From Actinomycetes bacterium (GTDB taxonomy: Bacteria > Actinomycetota > Acidimicrobiia > Acidimicrobiales > Acidimicrobiaceae), in NCBI GenBank assembly GCA_021819205.1, contig JAKARV010000004.1, positions 1-64,000 on the forward strand: DNA of 64,000 bases, given 5' to 3'. A program made the position numbers and the translations under genes. The notes under the pieces were generated by a model. The model searched no databases and was not told the origin of the DNA. It saw only the letters and a program-made list of their open reading frames with translations. Below, piece by piece: positions 1 through 7,965 of the stretch (position 1 is its first letter; the number at the start of each line of letters is the position of its first letter).

Positions 1-653
1 CGCCTCATGGGAGTTGTCTTAGCGCGTGGTTGTGAGCTTGCCCATGGCGCCACCTGTTTAGCCGCCTTGGTGAGCTCGTCCATCACTTGGCGGTTCTTGT
101 GGCTTCTCGATCCGTAGAGCCTGGCAGGGAAGACGGTAACGATCTCGAGCGCGTCGTTCGCGAGGTCTTCTTCGAACGAGGAATCTTCTGAAGCATTGAT
201 GATGATGACTTCAGTGCCAAAGCGCAGGAGGCGATCCTGGTGGGTGACCACCAATCGACCAACCTTGCCGGAGCAGATCCTCGCGATGAGCTGCCTCAAG
301 CCCTTCTTCTGGTGGTTGAGTTTCGATCCGACGTCTTCGATGACCTCGTAGGCCCAGCCGTTCGCCGCCGCGAACGACTCCAACAGTGCGACCTGGCGCA
401 CGAGGTCATCCTTCTCGCCAGAAGTAGCAACTCTGGCATAAAGCAGCGTCACACGGTTTGACGGTGCATGGCGTGGAGCCAGGTGGCGCAGCTTTGCGAG
501 GTCGTAGCGCCGTCGCCCTCCGGCGGTGCGTTCCGGAGCATCGATCCGGCCCTCGGCTTTCCAGCGCCTAAGCGTGTCCGGGTGAACACCAAGTTCTCCT
601 GCGGCGACACCAATAGAGACCGGCGTATAAGTATTATGCCGCCATGTGCGCAT
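1..653 (-). CDS. IS607-family serine recombinase (TnpA), partial and probably inactive
   Basis: The minus strand is open from an ATG at 653 to the window edge. Residues about 10-50 form a MerR-like helix-turn-helix (GVAAGELGVHPDTLRRWK), followed by a small serine-recombinase domain (YARVATSGEKDDL, SKLNHQKKGLRQL, DRLLRFG, FEEDLANDALEIVTVF, ARLYGSRSHKN). This order is typical of IS607 TnpA. Two defects are visible. The catalytic serine of the YARVS motif is Ala (codon GCT), and about 12 residues normally found between DRLLRFG and EVVIIN are missing in frame. The element is therefore probably dead or acts only in trans. The partner tnpB would lie beyond the left edge. Confidence 0.8.
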   Translation of the reverse strand, partial: MRTWRHNTYTPVSIGVAAGELGVHPDTLRRWKAEGRIDAPERTAGGRRRYDLAKLRHLAPRHAPSNRVTLLYARVATSGEKDDLVRQVALLESFAAANGWAYEVIEDVGSKLNHQKKGLRQLIARICSGKVGRLVVTHQDRLLRFGTEVIIINASEDSSFEEDLANDALEIVTVFPARLYGSRSHKNRQVMDELTKAAKQVAPWASSQPRAKTTPMR

Positions 654-722
654 AAGTAACGGACTGCGTGCGATCAGTTCCCGGCCCACCGAAGCCGTCT
701 ACGCGGCCGGGCATGGAGCTCT

Positions 723-944
723 TCAGGCTGTGTGGGTGCGCCGGCCCTTGCGGCGGCGCGGGCCGGACGCCGCGGCAGCCGCCACCAGCTCTACTACGTT
801 CCCGACCTCAACTTCGATCCCGTCCCGCCTCCACCAGCGGCTACCGCACGCGGCGCAGCTAAGCAAGGTAACGTCCCGGTCAGCCACCTCGAGCTGGATT
901 ATTACCATCTCCCGTTCCCGGCAAACCGGACAGACAGGTTCCAC
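723..944 (-). CDS. Small zinc-ribbon protein
   Basis: A 73-residue protein with CPVC near the N-terminus and CAAC about 30 residues later, the pattern of a zinc ribbon. The C-terminus is basic (RRRKGRRTH). I chose the GTG at 944 because GGAGGTGA lies 8 bases upstream. The frame stays open further upstream, but that part is antisense to the acyl-CoA dehydrogenase gene. The function is unknown. Proteins of this size and shape in actinobacteria are often nucleic-acid or partner-binding adaptors, but nothing here fixes the role. Confidence 0.6.
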   Translation of the reverse strand: MEPVCPVCREREMVIIQLEVADRDVTLLSCAACGSRWWRRDGIEVEVGNVVELVAAAAASGPRRRKGRRTHTA

Positions 945-1101
945 TGGAATCACCTCCACCCACAGATCAGTCCCAACTCTTGGATAATCGACGGCAACAC
1001 CGCGAAACTTTAACAACAGCTGAAAAACAAAATTTGGAGCGGAAGCCACTTTGCCGCTGGTAGACGCCTGAAACGGCTGTGCACCCCAACAAAAAGTAAA
1101 G

Positions 1102-1107
1102 TATGCT
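1102..1107 (+). promoter_or_regulatory. -10 element TATGCT of a leaderless promoter
   Basis: TATGCT ends 6 bases before the ATG at 1114. Transcription would start at or next to the start codon, and no Shine-Dalgarno sequence is present. No clear -35 is visible. Confidence 0.45.
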
Positions 1108-1113
1108 CGCACC

Positions 1114-2655
1114 ATGAGTTCATCCCGGGCTTCTACCTCGATACCGGTTGCCACCCAGGTTGACCAGCTGGCGGAGGCGGTTAAAACCGCGCTGAGGAGG
1201 GCGGTATCCGCCGGGGAGTCGGCGCAGGTGGACCAGTACAACCTCGGCCACGCGTACGCCGAACTCCGATGCGCTGCCGTGGCGATGTCCGCATCCCAGA
1301 CGGAGCACACCCTGCTCAATGCCCAGCTGGCGCTGGCCGAAGCCGCAGGTTCCCTGGCGCGTTCGGACCACCTTGCTACGCTCGCCGCGGCCGGCCCGAT
1401 CGCGCCACCGGATTCGGACCTCATCGACACCGTCTACACTTCCGAGCCCGCAATCAATGAGGCGGAAGAGCTGGTGATGCTGCGAGACATATTTGCGCGC
1501 TTCTCCCAAGAGGAGATCACGCCGGTAGCCGACCGCGTCCATCGGCAGAATCTGGACGTCCCGGAAGAGATAATCTCCGGCCTCGCCGAGATGGGGGCGT
1601 TCGGCCTCTCGATCCCCGAAGAGTACGGCGGATCGGCCACCGGTGCGGTTACCGACCTTCTGGCGATGCTGGTAGTCACCGAAGAGCTTTCGCGCGCTTC
1701 CCTCGGGATCGGAGGCTCGCTGATCACCCGCCCGGAGATCATTGCCAGGGCGCTGCTCGCCGGTGGCACCCAACTCCAAAAAGAGCGCTGGCTCCCGATG
1801 CTCGCTTCTGGCGAGGCGATGGGCGCCGTCGCGGTTACCGAGCCTGACTTCGGATCCGACGTTGCCGAGATTGCTTGCACAGCGGTAAAGGTCGATGGCG
1901 GCTGGAGGATCTCGGGTACCAAGACTTGGTGCACCTTTGCCGGGCGGGCAGACGTCCTTGCGGTACTGGTGCGGACCGAACCCGAACGGTCGCTTCGGCA
2001 CCGGGGACTCTCCCTTTTCCTGGTCGAGAAGCCGGCGTTCAACGGCCACAGCTTCGCCGTCGACTCCAACGGCGGAACGCTCGAGGGCCGCGCTATCGAC
2101 ACCCTTGGGTATCGCGGCATGCACTCCTACGAGGTCCGCTTTGACAGCTGGTTCACCCCCGATGACTCCCTGGTCGGTGGCGAAAGCGGCCAGGGACGCG
2201 GCTTTTACATCCAGATGGCCGGGTTCGAGAGTGGGCGCCTCCAGACCGTCGCCAGGGCCAACGGGCTTATGCGGGCCGCCAAAGACGCCGGACTCGCTTA
2301 TGCGCGCGACCGCTCGGTCTTCGGGAGGCGCCTCACCGGCTTTCCGCTCACTCGGTACAAGCTCGCAAGGATGCAGTCAACCGTGGCAGCGACACGACTC
2401 TGGGCAGAGTACTGCGCGAAAGAGGTCGCAAAGGGAACTGGGGCGCTGGAGGCGTCGATGGCGAAGGCGCATGCTTGCCGGAGCGCGGAGTGGGTCGCCA
2501 GGGAGGCGATGCAGATTCACGGAGGGATGGGGTATGCGGAGGAGTACCCGGTCAGCCGGTACTTCGTCGATGCCCGCGTCCTCTCAATCTTTGAAGGGGC
2601 CGACGAGACCTTGACCCTGAAAGTCATAGTGCCCGAGGTCGCCAAGCTTGCCTGA
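1114..2655 (+). CDS. Acyl-CoA dehydrogenase, probable (2S)-methylsuccinyl-CoA dehydrogenase
   Basis: A 513-residue flavoprotein. Residues about 1-110 are an extra Ala-rich helical region, followed by the normal acyl-CoA dehydrogenase fold: TEPDFGSD (FAD/substrate loop), GTKTWCTFAGRADVL, TLGYRGMHSYEV, FESGRLQTVARA and MQIHGGMGY. The catalytic base is Glu494 in SIFEGADE. The N-terminal extension and the GYRGM and FESxRxQTxARA segments match my memory of the Mcd family of the ethylmalonyl-CoA pathway, which oxidises methylsuccinyl-CoA to mesaconyl-CoA. A malyl-CoA-lyase-like gene 1 kb away supports this. The general family is certain; the substrate is inferred. Confidence 0.85.
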   Translation: MSSSRASTSIPVATQVDQLAEAVKTALRRAVSAGESAQVDQYNLGHAYAELRCAAVAMSASQTEHTLLNAQLALAEAAGSLARSDHLATLAAAGPIAPPDSDLIDTVYTSEPAINEAEELVMLRDIFARFSQEEITPVADRVHRQNLDVPEEIISGLAEMGAFGLSIPEEYGGSATGAVTDLLAMLVVTEELSRASLGIGGSLITRPEIIARALLAGGTQLQKERWLPMLASGEAMGAVAVTEPDFGSDVAEIACTAVKVDGGWRISGTKTWCTFAGRADVLAVLVRTEPERSLRHRGLSLFLVEKPAFNGHSFAVDSNGGTLEGRAIDTLGYRGMHSYEVRFDSWFTPDDSLVGGESGQGRGFYIQMAGFESGRLQTVARANGLMRAAKDAGLAYARDRSVFGRRLTGFPLTRYKLARMQSTVAATRLWAEYCAKEVAKGTGALEASMAKAHACRSAEWVAREAMQIHGGMGYAEEYPVSRYFVDARVLSIFEGADETLTLKVIVPEVAKLA

Positions 2656-2730
2656 TGGCGATGGCGAGCAGCTCAAGCTGATATAGTTTGCATCCGACGA
2701 GGTAATAAAGGTCGGCCGGTAGGAGGTTAG

Positions 2731-3537
2731 GTGACGTTCCCACGGAGAGTACTTGGAGACCTCGCCATCGCCCTTGGCGTACTCGCCGCCGGAGTCGCGA
2801 TCTACCTTCACTTGATGACGCTCTCACTCATGAGCCCGGATCGGCTCGCTTCGAAGGCAGTGCAGCTCAGCGCCAATCCGGCAGTTCAGACGGCACTCGC
2901 CGACTCGCTCTCCAACGCGATCTTCCCCTACACCGCCAGCCAGGGAATTGCCATCACCCAGGTTCAGCTGCAAAGCATGGTGAAAGCAGCGCTCCAGCAG
3001 CCCGCCGTTGCCATTCAGTTTGCCCAAGCCCTGCACAACGCAGACCAGCGCCTTCTTGGGGTCGCGTCGGGGCCAATAACCATCGGTGGCCCGGCCCTCA
3101 CACAGGAGGTCGCCTACCAACTCCACAACTACTCGCCCGCGCTCGCCTCGGTCATCGCCTCCAAAAACCTCCAGATCACCATTCCCGGCGCCGACCTTCC
3201 GAACCTCGGCTTCTTGGTCAAACTGGCCGACCACTATCAGAAGACCTTCGAGATGGGTGCGATCGTCCTCTTCATCCTCGGTCTCGCCGTCCACCCCAGC
3301 CGGCCGTCAGCCCTGAAGCGGATCGGTGCATCACTCATCGGCATGTCGGCAATCGGCTTTGCCATCTTTGACCTGCTCCCGAAGTACCTGCTCCCTCAGA
3401 TCCAACTCTCGTGGGCGCAAGTGGGTGCCGCGATCCTGCTCGCCACCGGGAGCGGCGTCGCTTACTTCTATCTCGAGGTGGTAGTGGCCGGGGCTGTCAT
3501 CTACGGCGTCGGCCTCGCCGCCAAACGCCTAACCTAG
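2731..3537 (+). CDS. Membrane protein of unknown function
   Basis: A 268-residue protein starting at GTG 2731, with AGGAGG about 5 bases upstream. It has one N-terminal membrane segment (residues about 8-30), an extracytoplasmic region of about 140 residues rich in Ala and Gln, then about three hydrophobic segments near the C-terminus (FEMGAIVLFILGLAV, IGMSAIGFAIF, and the last 45 residues). The layout resembles actinobacterial integral membrane proteins that carry a conserved extracellular repeat-like domain, but I do not recognise a named family. It is co-directional with the upstream acyl-CoA dehydrogenase, 75 bases away. Confidence 0.7.
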   Translation: MTFPRRVLGDLAIALGVLAAGVAIYLHLMTLSLMSPDRLASKAVQLSANPAVQTALADSLSNAIFPYTASQGIAITQVQLQSMVKAALQQPAVAIQFAQALHNADQRLLGVASGPITIGGPALTQEVAYQLHNYSPALASVIASKNLQITIPGADLPNLGFLVKLADHYQKTFEMGAIVLFILGLAVHPSRPSALKRIGASLIGMSAIGFAIFDLLPKYLLPQIQLSWAQVGAAILLATGSGVAYFYLEVVVAGAVIYGVGLAAKRLT

Positions 3538-3570
3538 CCAGAGCGTCAAAAGCAGCGCCTGCGGTGTCGG

Positions 3571-4515
3571 CTACTCCGGCCGCGAGGAGCGCTTCATCCC
3601 CGCCTTCTTTCCCCGGGCAACGAACTTGAGGGCCATCTTCCGGCTCGCCTCGTCGATCATCTCCGCATCGAACATCACCGCACCACGACCACCGGTCGTG
3701 GTGGCCTGCTCGTAAGCCTCGAGGATGTCCACCGCCTTGTCGAACAGCTCCTGGGTGGGAAGATAAATCTGGTTGAGCACCTCAACCTGGGTCGGGTGGA
3801 GCGCCCACTTGCCGTCATAGCCAAGGGTGGCGGAGCGCTTCGCGTACTCCCTCAGACCATCAAGCGACGAGATCTTGAGGTAAGGGCCGTCGATCACCTG
3901 GATACCGTTTGCCCTTGCCGCCATCAAAATTTTGGAAAAGGCGTAGTGGAAGTGGTCACCCGGGTAATCGGGTAGCTCTACTCCCCCGGTCAGCACCGGC
4001 ATCTCCATGGAAGCCGCGAAGTCGGCGGGGCCGAAGACGACCGCCTCGATCCGCGGGGACGCCGCGCAGATCTCCTCGACGTTGATCAAACCGGTCGTGG
4101 TCTCGATCTGCACCTCGATGCCGATGTGGCCCGCCGGAAGGCCCACCTCTGTCTCGATCTGTCCAAGCAACAGGTCGAGCGCGACCACCTGGGCCGCATT
4201 CTGGGCCTTGGGAAGCATGATCTCGTCAAGGCGGGGCCCAGACCCCGAGACCACCTCGAGAACGTCCCGAAAGGTGAGCGGGGTGTCCCAAGCGTTCACC
4301 CGGACGCAGATGATCCGGTCGTCCCACCCTCCGCCGCTGATAGCCGCGGCTACCTTTCCTCTCGCCGCCACCTTCTCGCTGGGGGCTACGGCGTCCTCCA
4401 GATCGAGAAAGGTCATGTCGGCCGGGATCTCCTTGGCCTTCTCGATAAACCTATCGCTCGAGCCGGGAACGGCTAGGCAGGAACGACGGAGCATGGAGCG
4501 TGATCGGTTAGACAT
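3571..4515 (-). CDS. HpcH/HpaI (CitE-like) lyase, probable malyl-CoA / beta-methylmalyl-CoA lyase
   Basis: A 314-residue TIM-barrel lyase: VPGSSDRFIEKA, FLDLEDAVAPSEK, VRVNAWDTP (CoA/substrate Arg), MLPKAQNAAQV, VQIETTTGLINVEEI (metal-binding Glu), FGPADFAASM (metal-binding Asp) and GKWALHPTQVEV. The length and the DFAAS and KWALHP motifs fit malyl-CoA lyases such as Mcl1, rather than bacterial citrate lyase beta subunits, which sit with citF and citD. It would cleave beta-methylmalyl-CoA to glyoxylate and propionyl-CoA (family knowledge). The nearby Mcd-like gene supports that role. The start is ATG 4515, with a leaderless-type -10 just upstream. Confidence 0.82.
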   Translation of the reverse strand: MSNRSRSMLRRSCLAVPGSSDRFIEKAKEIPADMTFLDLEDAVAPSEKVAARGKVAAAISGGGWDDRIICVRVNAWDTPLTFRDVLEVVSGSGPRLDEIMLPKAQNAAQVVALDLLLGQIETEVGLPAGHIGIEVQIETTTGLINVEEICAASPRIEAVVFGPADFAASMEMPVLTGGVELPDYPGDHFHYAFSKILMAARANGIQVIDGPYLKISSLDGLREYAKRSATLGYDGKWALHPTQVEVLNQIYLPTQELFDKAVDILEAYEQATTTGGRGAVMFDAEMIDEASRKMALKFVARGKKAGMKRSSRPE

Positions 4516-4521
4516 GGGAAA

Positions 4522-4527
4522 AACCTA
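4522..4527 (-). promoter_or_regulatory. -10 element TAGGTT of a leaderless promoter
   Basis: TAGGTT on the minus strand ends 6 bases before the ATG at 4515 of the malyl-CoA-lyase-like gene. There is no Shine-Dalgarno sequence. Confidence 0.4.
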
Positions 4528-4544
4528 CCACACCGCAGAGCCGG

Positions 4545-6218
4545 CTAGGTCTCACAGAGTTCGAACCAGTAGAAGCCGTACGGAGCCAGGGTGAGCAGGT
4601 AAGGAACGCCCCCCTCAACGGCCGGGAAAGGGGTCATCCCCATCAACTCCACCGGAACCCGTCCCGCCCAGCGGTCGAGATCGAGATGGACCGGCTGGGC
4701 ACGCGCCGCAAAATTGCTCACGCAGACCACGACCCTGCCCAATTCGTCGAAAAAGCGGGCATAAGCGAGAACCGCCTGGTTGTCTCCCGGAACCAAGGCG
4801 AACTGGCCGTCGCCAAAGACCGCCTCGCGCCGGCGGACGGCAAGCATGTCCCGGAACCAACGGAGGAAGGAGGATGGATTGTTCATCTGAGCCTCCACGT
4901 TCACCACCTGGTATCCGTAGACCGGATCCAGGATCGGCTGGAGATACAGACGGGCAGGATCGGCCCGGGAAAAGCCGCCATTGCGATCCGGAGACCACTG
5001 CATCGGCGTTCTTACCGAGTCCCGATCGCCAAGGTAGATGTTGTCTCCCATCAGGATCTCGTCACCGTAGTAGAGGACCGGCGATCCGGGAAGCGAGAGC
5101 AGCAGCGCGTTGAGCAACTCGGCAATCCGGCGATCGTTATCGATCAACGGTGCGAGCCGCCTGCCAATACCGACGTTTCGCCTGGCCGCCGGATCGGAGG
5201 CGTAGGCGGCAAGAAAGTAGCTTCGCTCCTGTTCGGAGACCATCTCCAGCGTAAGTTCGTCGTGATTGCGGAGGAAGATCCCCCACTGGCAGCCCTCCGG
5301 AATCGCGGGAGTGGCGTTCAACGTCTCCTCTACTGGACGAGCAGACTCCGACTTGATCGCCAAGAATAGCCGGGGCATGAGCGGGAAGTGAAAGCACATG
5401 TGGCACTCGTCGCCATCGCCAAAGTACTCGACCACCTGCTCCGGCGGCTGGTTGGCCTCTGCCAGGAGAACCCGGTCCGGGAACTCATCATCGACGACCT
5501 TGCGGAGCGTCTTTAGGAACTGGTGGGTAGCGGGAAGGTTTTCACACCTGGTCCCCTCTTCCTGGAAAAGGTAAGGAACGGCGTCGAGCCGGAAGCCGTC
5601 GACGCCCATCCGCAACCAGTACCGGACAACCTCGAGAATCGCCTCCTGTACCTCCGGGTTCTCGTAGTTCAGATCCGGCTGGTGGGCGAAGAAGCGGTGC
5701 CAGTAGTACTGGTTCCGCTCCGGACACCAGGACCAGTTGGAACTCTGCGAGTCGATGAAGATCACCGGTGCCGACTGGTAGGCGGAGTCGTCGTCCGCCC
5801 ACACGTACCAATCGGCCTTGGGTCCGTCCTTCGACGCCTTCGACTCGATAAACCAGGGGTGCTGGTCGCTGGTGTGGTTGATGACCAGATCCGCAATGAC
5901 CTTGATGTTGCGTAGGTGCGCCTGGGTGATCAGCTCCTCGAGGTCGGACGAGGTTCCGTAGGAAGGGTGCACCGTGTAGTAGTCGGAGACGTCGTAACCA
6001 CCATCCTTCAGCGGCGACTGGTAGAACGGGAGAAGCCAGAGGCAGTCGATCCCCATCCACTCGAGATAGTCGAGCTTGGATACCAGTCCACGGATATCCC
6101 CCTGTCCATCCCCGGAGGCATCGGCAAAACCGCGCACGAAAACTTCGTAAAAGACCGCCTGCTTGTACCACTGCCGTCCACCGTCGAAATCGACGGCCCT
6201 TCGCAACATGTCGGCCAT
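4545..6218 (-). CDS. treS: Trehalose synthase (maltose alpha-D-glucosyltransferase)
   Basis: A GH13 enzyme of 557 residues that interconverts maltose and trehalose in the cytoplasm. The N-terminus WYKQAVFYEVFVRGFADASG and the DLVINHTSDQHPWF segment are typical of TreS. The catalytic residues are Asp212 (GFRLDAVPYLF, nucleophile), Glu254 (LLAEANQPPE, acid/base) and Asp320 (LRNHDELT). The ATG at 6218 follows the enoyl-CoA hydratase stop by 5 bases. The longer frame upstream only reads through that gene. No maltokinase is fused or adjacent. It is the last gene of the operon murA-meaB-ech-treS. Confidence 0.93.
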   Translation of the reverse strand: MADMLRRAVDFDGGRQWYKQAVFYEVFVRGFADASGDGQGDIRGLVSKLDYLEWMGIDCLWLLPFYQSPLKDGGYDVSDYYTVHPSYGTSSDLEELITQAHLRNIKVIADLVINHTSDQHPWFIESKASKDGPKADWYVWADDDSAYQSAPVIFIDSQSSNWSWCPERNQYYWHRFFAHQPDLNYENPEVQEAILEVVRYWLRMGVDGFRLDAVPYLFQEEGTRCENLPATHQFLKTLRKVVDDEFPDRVLLAEANQPPEQVVEYFGDGDECHMCFHFPLMPRLFLAIKSESARPVEETLNATPAIPEGCQWGIFLRNHDELTLEMVSEQERSYFLAAYASDPAARRNVGIGRRLAPLIDNDRRIAELLNALLLSLPGSPVLYYGDEILMGDNIYLGDRDSVRTPMQWSPDRNGGFSRADPARLYLQPILDPVYGYQVVNVEAQMNNPSSFLRWFRDMLAVRRREAVFGDGQFALVPGDNQAVLAYARFFDELGRVVVCVSNFAARAQPVHLDLDRWAGRVPVELMGMTPFPAVEGGVPYLLTLAPYGFYWFELCET

Positions 6219-6223
6219 GAGTG

Positions 6224-6997
6224 TTATCGCCCCTTGAACCTTGCCTTGCCCGGACCCTGGGCAAGGAAGGACTCGACACCGATTCCGGCATCCTCGGTCG
6301 CAAAAACGTCGGCAAAGAGCGCGCGCTCCAGCTGCAACCCGTCCTCTAGGGGGCGGTCGATTCCACCATCGATAGCCCGCTTGCACAGCGCCTGCGCCGC
6401 GAGCGGTCCCCCGGCAAAAACCGCCGCCCACGCCAGCGCCTCCTGCTCAGCCGTTTGCGGTGCCACCACCCGATCCACGAGTCCGATTGCGAGCGCGCGC
6501 TCCGCGTCTACCGGCAACCCTCCAAGGATCATCTCCTTGGCCCGCGCCACCCCCACCAGACGGGGCAACCGTTGCGTCCCCCCACCCCCGGGGATGATTC
6601 CAAGCGCGATCTCCGGCTGCCCAAGCTTGGCCGCAGAGCTGGCCACCCGGAGGTCGCACGCCATCGCCAGTTCCAAGCCGCCACCAAGGGCATAACCCTC
6701 GATGGCAGCGATCACGACCCGGGGCAAATCGGCGAGCGCGTTCAGGGTGGCGTGGAAGCGGCCGCCCATCACCCAGCCGTTCTCGACCCCTCCAAACTCG
6801 CTGATCTCCGCGCCTGCAGCAAAAATCCTTGGCCCGCCAGAGACCACTACGGCGCCGGGGAGCGACCGCTCCAGCTCAGACACCGCCCCGGCCAACTCGT
6901 CCAGAAGCTCCGAGGAGAGGGCGTTGGCCTTGGGCCGGTCCAAGCGCACCAGCGCAACTCCACCCTCGTCCAGCTCAACACTTACGAACCTACCCAT
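6224..6997 (-). CDS. Enoyl-CoA hydratase/isomerase (crotonase family)
   Basis: A 257-residue crotonase-fold protein. The oxyanion-hole motifs are IFAAGAEISEF (residues about 55-65) and IEGYALGGGLELAMACDLR, and IPGGGGTQRLPRLVG carries the usual loop. Glu in LGQPEIALGIIPG sits where hydratases have a catalytic Glu. The ATG at 6997 lies 2 bases after the meaB stop, so translation is probably coupled. It hydrates enoyl-CoA in fatty-acid or branched-chain acyl-CoA breakdown; the exact substrate cannot be read. Confidence 0.9.
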   Translation of the reverse strand: MGRFVSVELDEGGVALVRLDRPKANALSSELLDELAGAVSELERSLPGAVVVSGGPRIFAAGAEISEFGGVENGWVMGGRFHATLNALADLPRVVIAAIEGYALGGGLELAMACDLRVASSAAKLGQPEIALGIIPGGGGTQRLPRLVGVARAKEMILGGLPVDAERALAIGLVDRVVAPQTAEQEALAWAAVFAGGPLAAQALCKRAIDGGIDRPLEDGLQLERALFADVFATEDAGIGVESFLAQGPGKARFKGR

Positions 6998-6999
6998 GA

Positions 7000-7965
7000 T
7001 CAAGCCTCGCTCTCCGCTCCCGATAGGAGCATCTGCCGCAGAAGCTCTTGCGCTCCTGCCCTCGGAGTCACCGCCCCGGCAGCAACCCTCTCCCTGACCA
7101 AGCCGGCAAGCGGAAGCCTCGCCAGTTCCCGGCTCCACCCCAGCTGAATTAGCCGTTCAAGCTCGCGGACCCGCCGCTCCCCGCGCCGCCGGGAAAGCTC
7201 GCCGGAGGCGGCCATCTCCGCCCGCATCCCCACCAGGGAGTCGAGGAGCTTGCCAACACCCTCCCCGCTGGTCGCCACGGTCTCGACTATGGGAGGAGGG
7301 TTGGGCGAACCGCCAAGGTCGAGCATCGACTCCAAGTCGCGCCGGGTATCGCGGAGTCCGGGGCGATCGGCCTTGTTGATCACGAAAACGTCTGCAGCCT
7401 CCATCAACCCGGCCTTGCTGGCCTGGACCGAGTCGCCCCACCCCGGATTGAGCACCACTACGGTGATGTCGGCCTCGCCGACCACCTCCACCTCCACCTG
7501 GCCAACGCCAACCGTCTCCACCAGGATCCACGGGTAACCGACCCGCTGCAGGAGCCGAACCACCTCGGGCACTGCGACCGAGAGGCCGCCGAGATGTCCC
7601 CGGGTTGCAAGCGACCTGATGTAGACGCCGGGATCACTGGTGTGAGCCTGCATCCGGATCCGGTCCCCGAGGATCGCGCCCCCGCTGAACGGGGAGGACG
7701 GGTCGACCGCCAGTACGGCCACCTCCTGCTCCCGCGTCCTGATCGAACCGATAAGCCGGTCTACCAGAGTCGATTTTCCCGCCCCCGGGGCCCCGGTGAA
7801 GCCGATCACCGCGTAGCCATCCTCTTCAACCTCGGCGGCGCCGATTCCCACTTCGCCGAAATCGTTGTCGGCAAGGGAGCGCTCCACCAGTGAGATCAGC
7901 CGAGCCAGTGCACCCTTGTCCCTTGCCCCCCGGACTCGCTCCAGGAGCGCATCCACGTCCGCCAA
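7000..7965 (-). CDS. meaB: MeaB/ArgK-type GTPase, B12 acyl-CoA mutase chaperone
   Basis: A 321-residue G3E-family GTPase. Walker A is GAPGAGKSTLVDRL, followed by VLAVDPSSPFSGGAILGDRIRM, VETVGVGQVEVEV and NKADRPGL. It gates adenosylcobalamin loading and protects methylmalonyl- or isobutyryl-CoA mutases (family knowledge). The start is TTG 7965, directly after the murA TAG. The GAG GAG GAG codons at the end of murA supply its Shine-Dalgarno sequence. Its likely client, an acyl-CoA mutase large subunit, is encoded about 9 kb away at 16979-18640. Confidence 0.92.
   Translation of the reverse strand: MADVDALLERVRGARDKGALARLISLVERSLADNDFGEVGIGAAEVEEDGYAVIGFTGAPGAGKSTLVDRLIGSIRTREQEVAVLAVDPSSPFSGGAILGDRIRMQAHTSDPGVYIRSLATRGHLGGLSVAVPEVVRLLQRVGYPWILVETVGVGQVEVEVVGEADITVVVLNPGWGDSVQASKAGLMEAADVFVINKADRPGLRDTRRDLESMLDLGGSPNPPPIVETVATSGEGVGKLLDSLVGMRAEMAASGELSRRRGERRVRELERLIQLGWSRELARLPLAGLVRERVAAGAVTPRAGAQELLRQMLLSGAESEA

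Noticed and set aside
945-1430. N-terminal extension of the small zinc-ribbon gene
   Set aside because: Most of it is antisense to the acyl-CoA dehydrogenase gene. A strong Shine-Dalgarno sequence precedes the GTG at 944.
6219-6431. Upstream extension of treS
   Set aside because: The extra 71 codons overlap the enoyl-CoA hydratase gene and carry no TreS similarity; the ATG at 6218 is right where the family starts.
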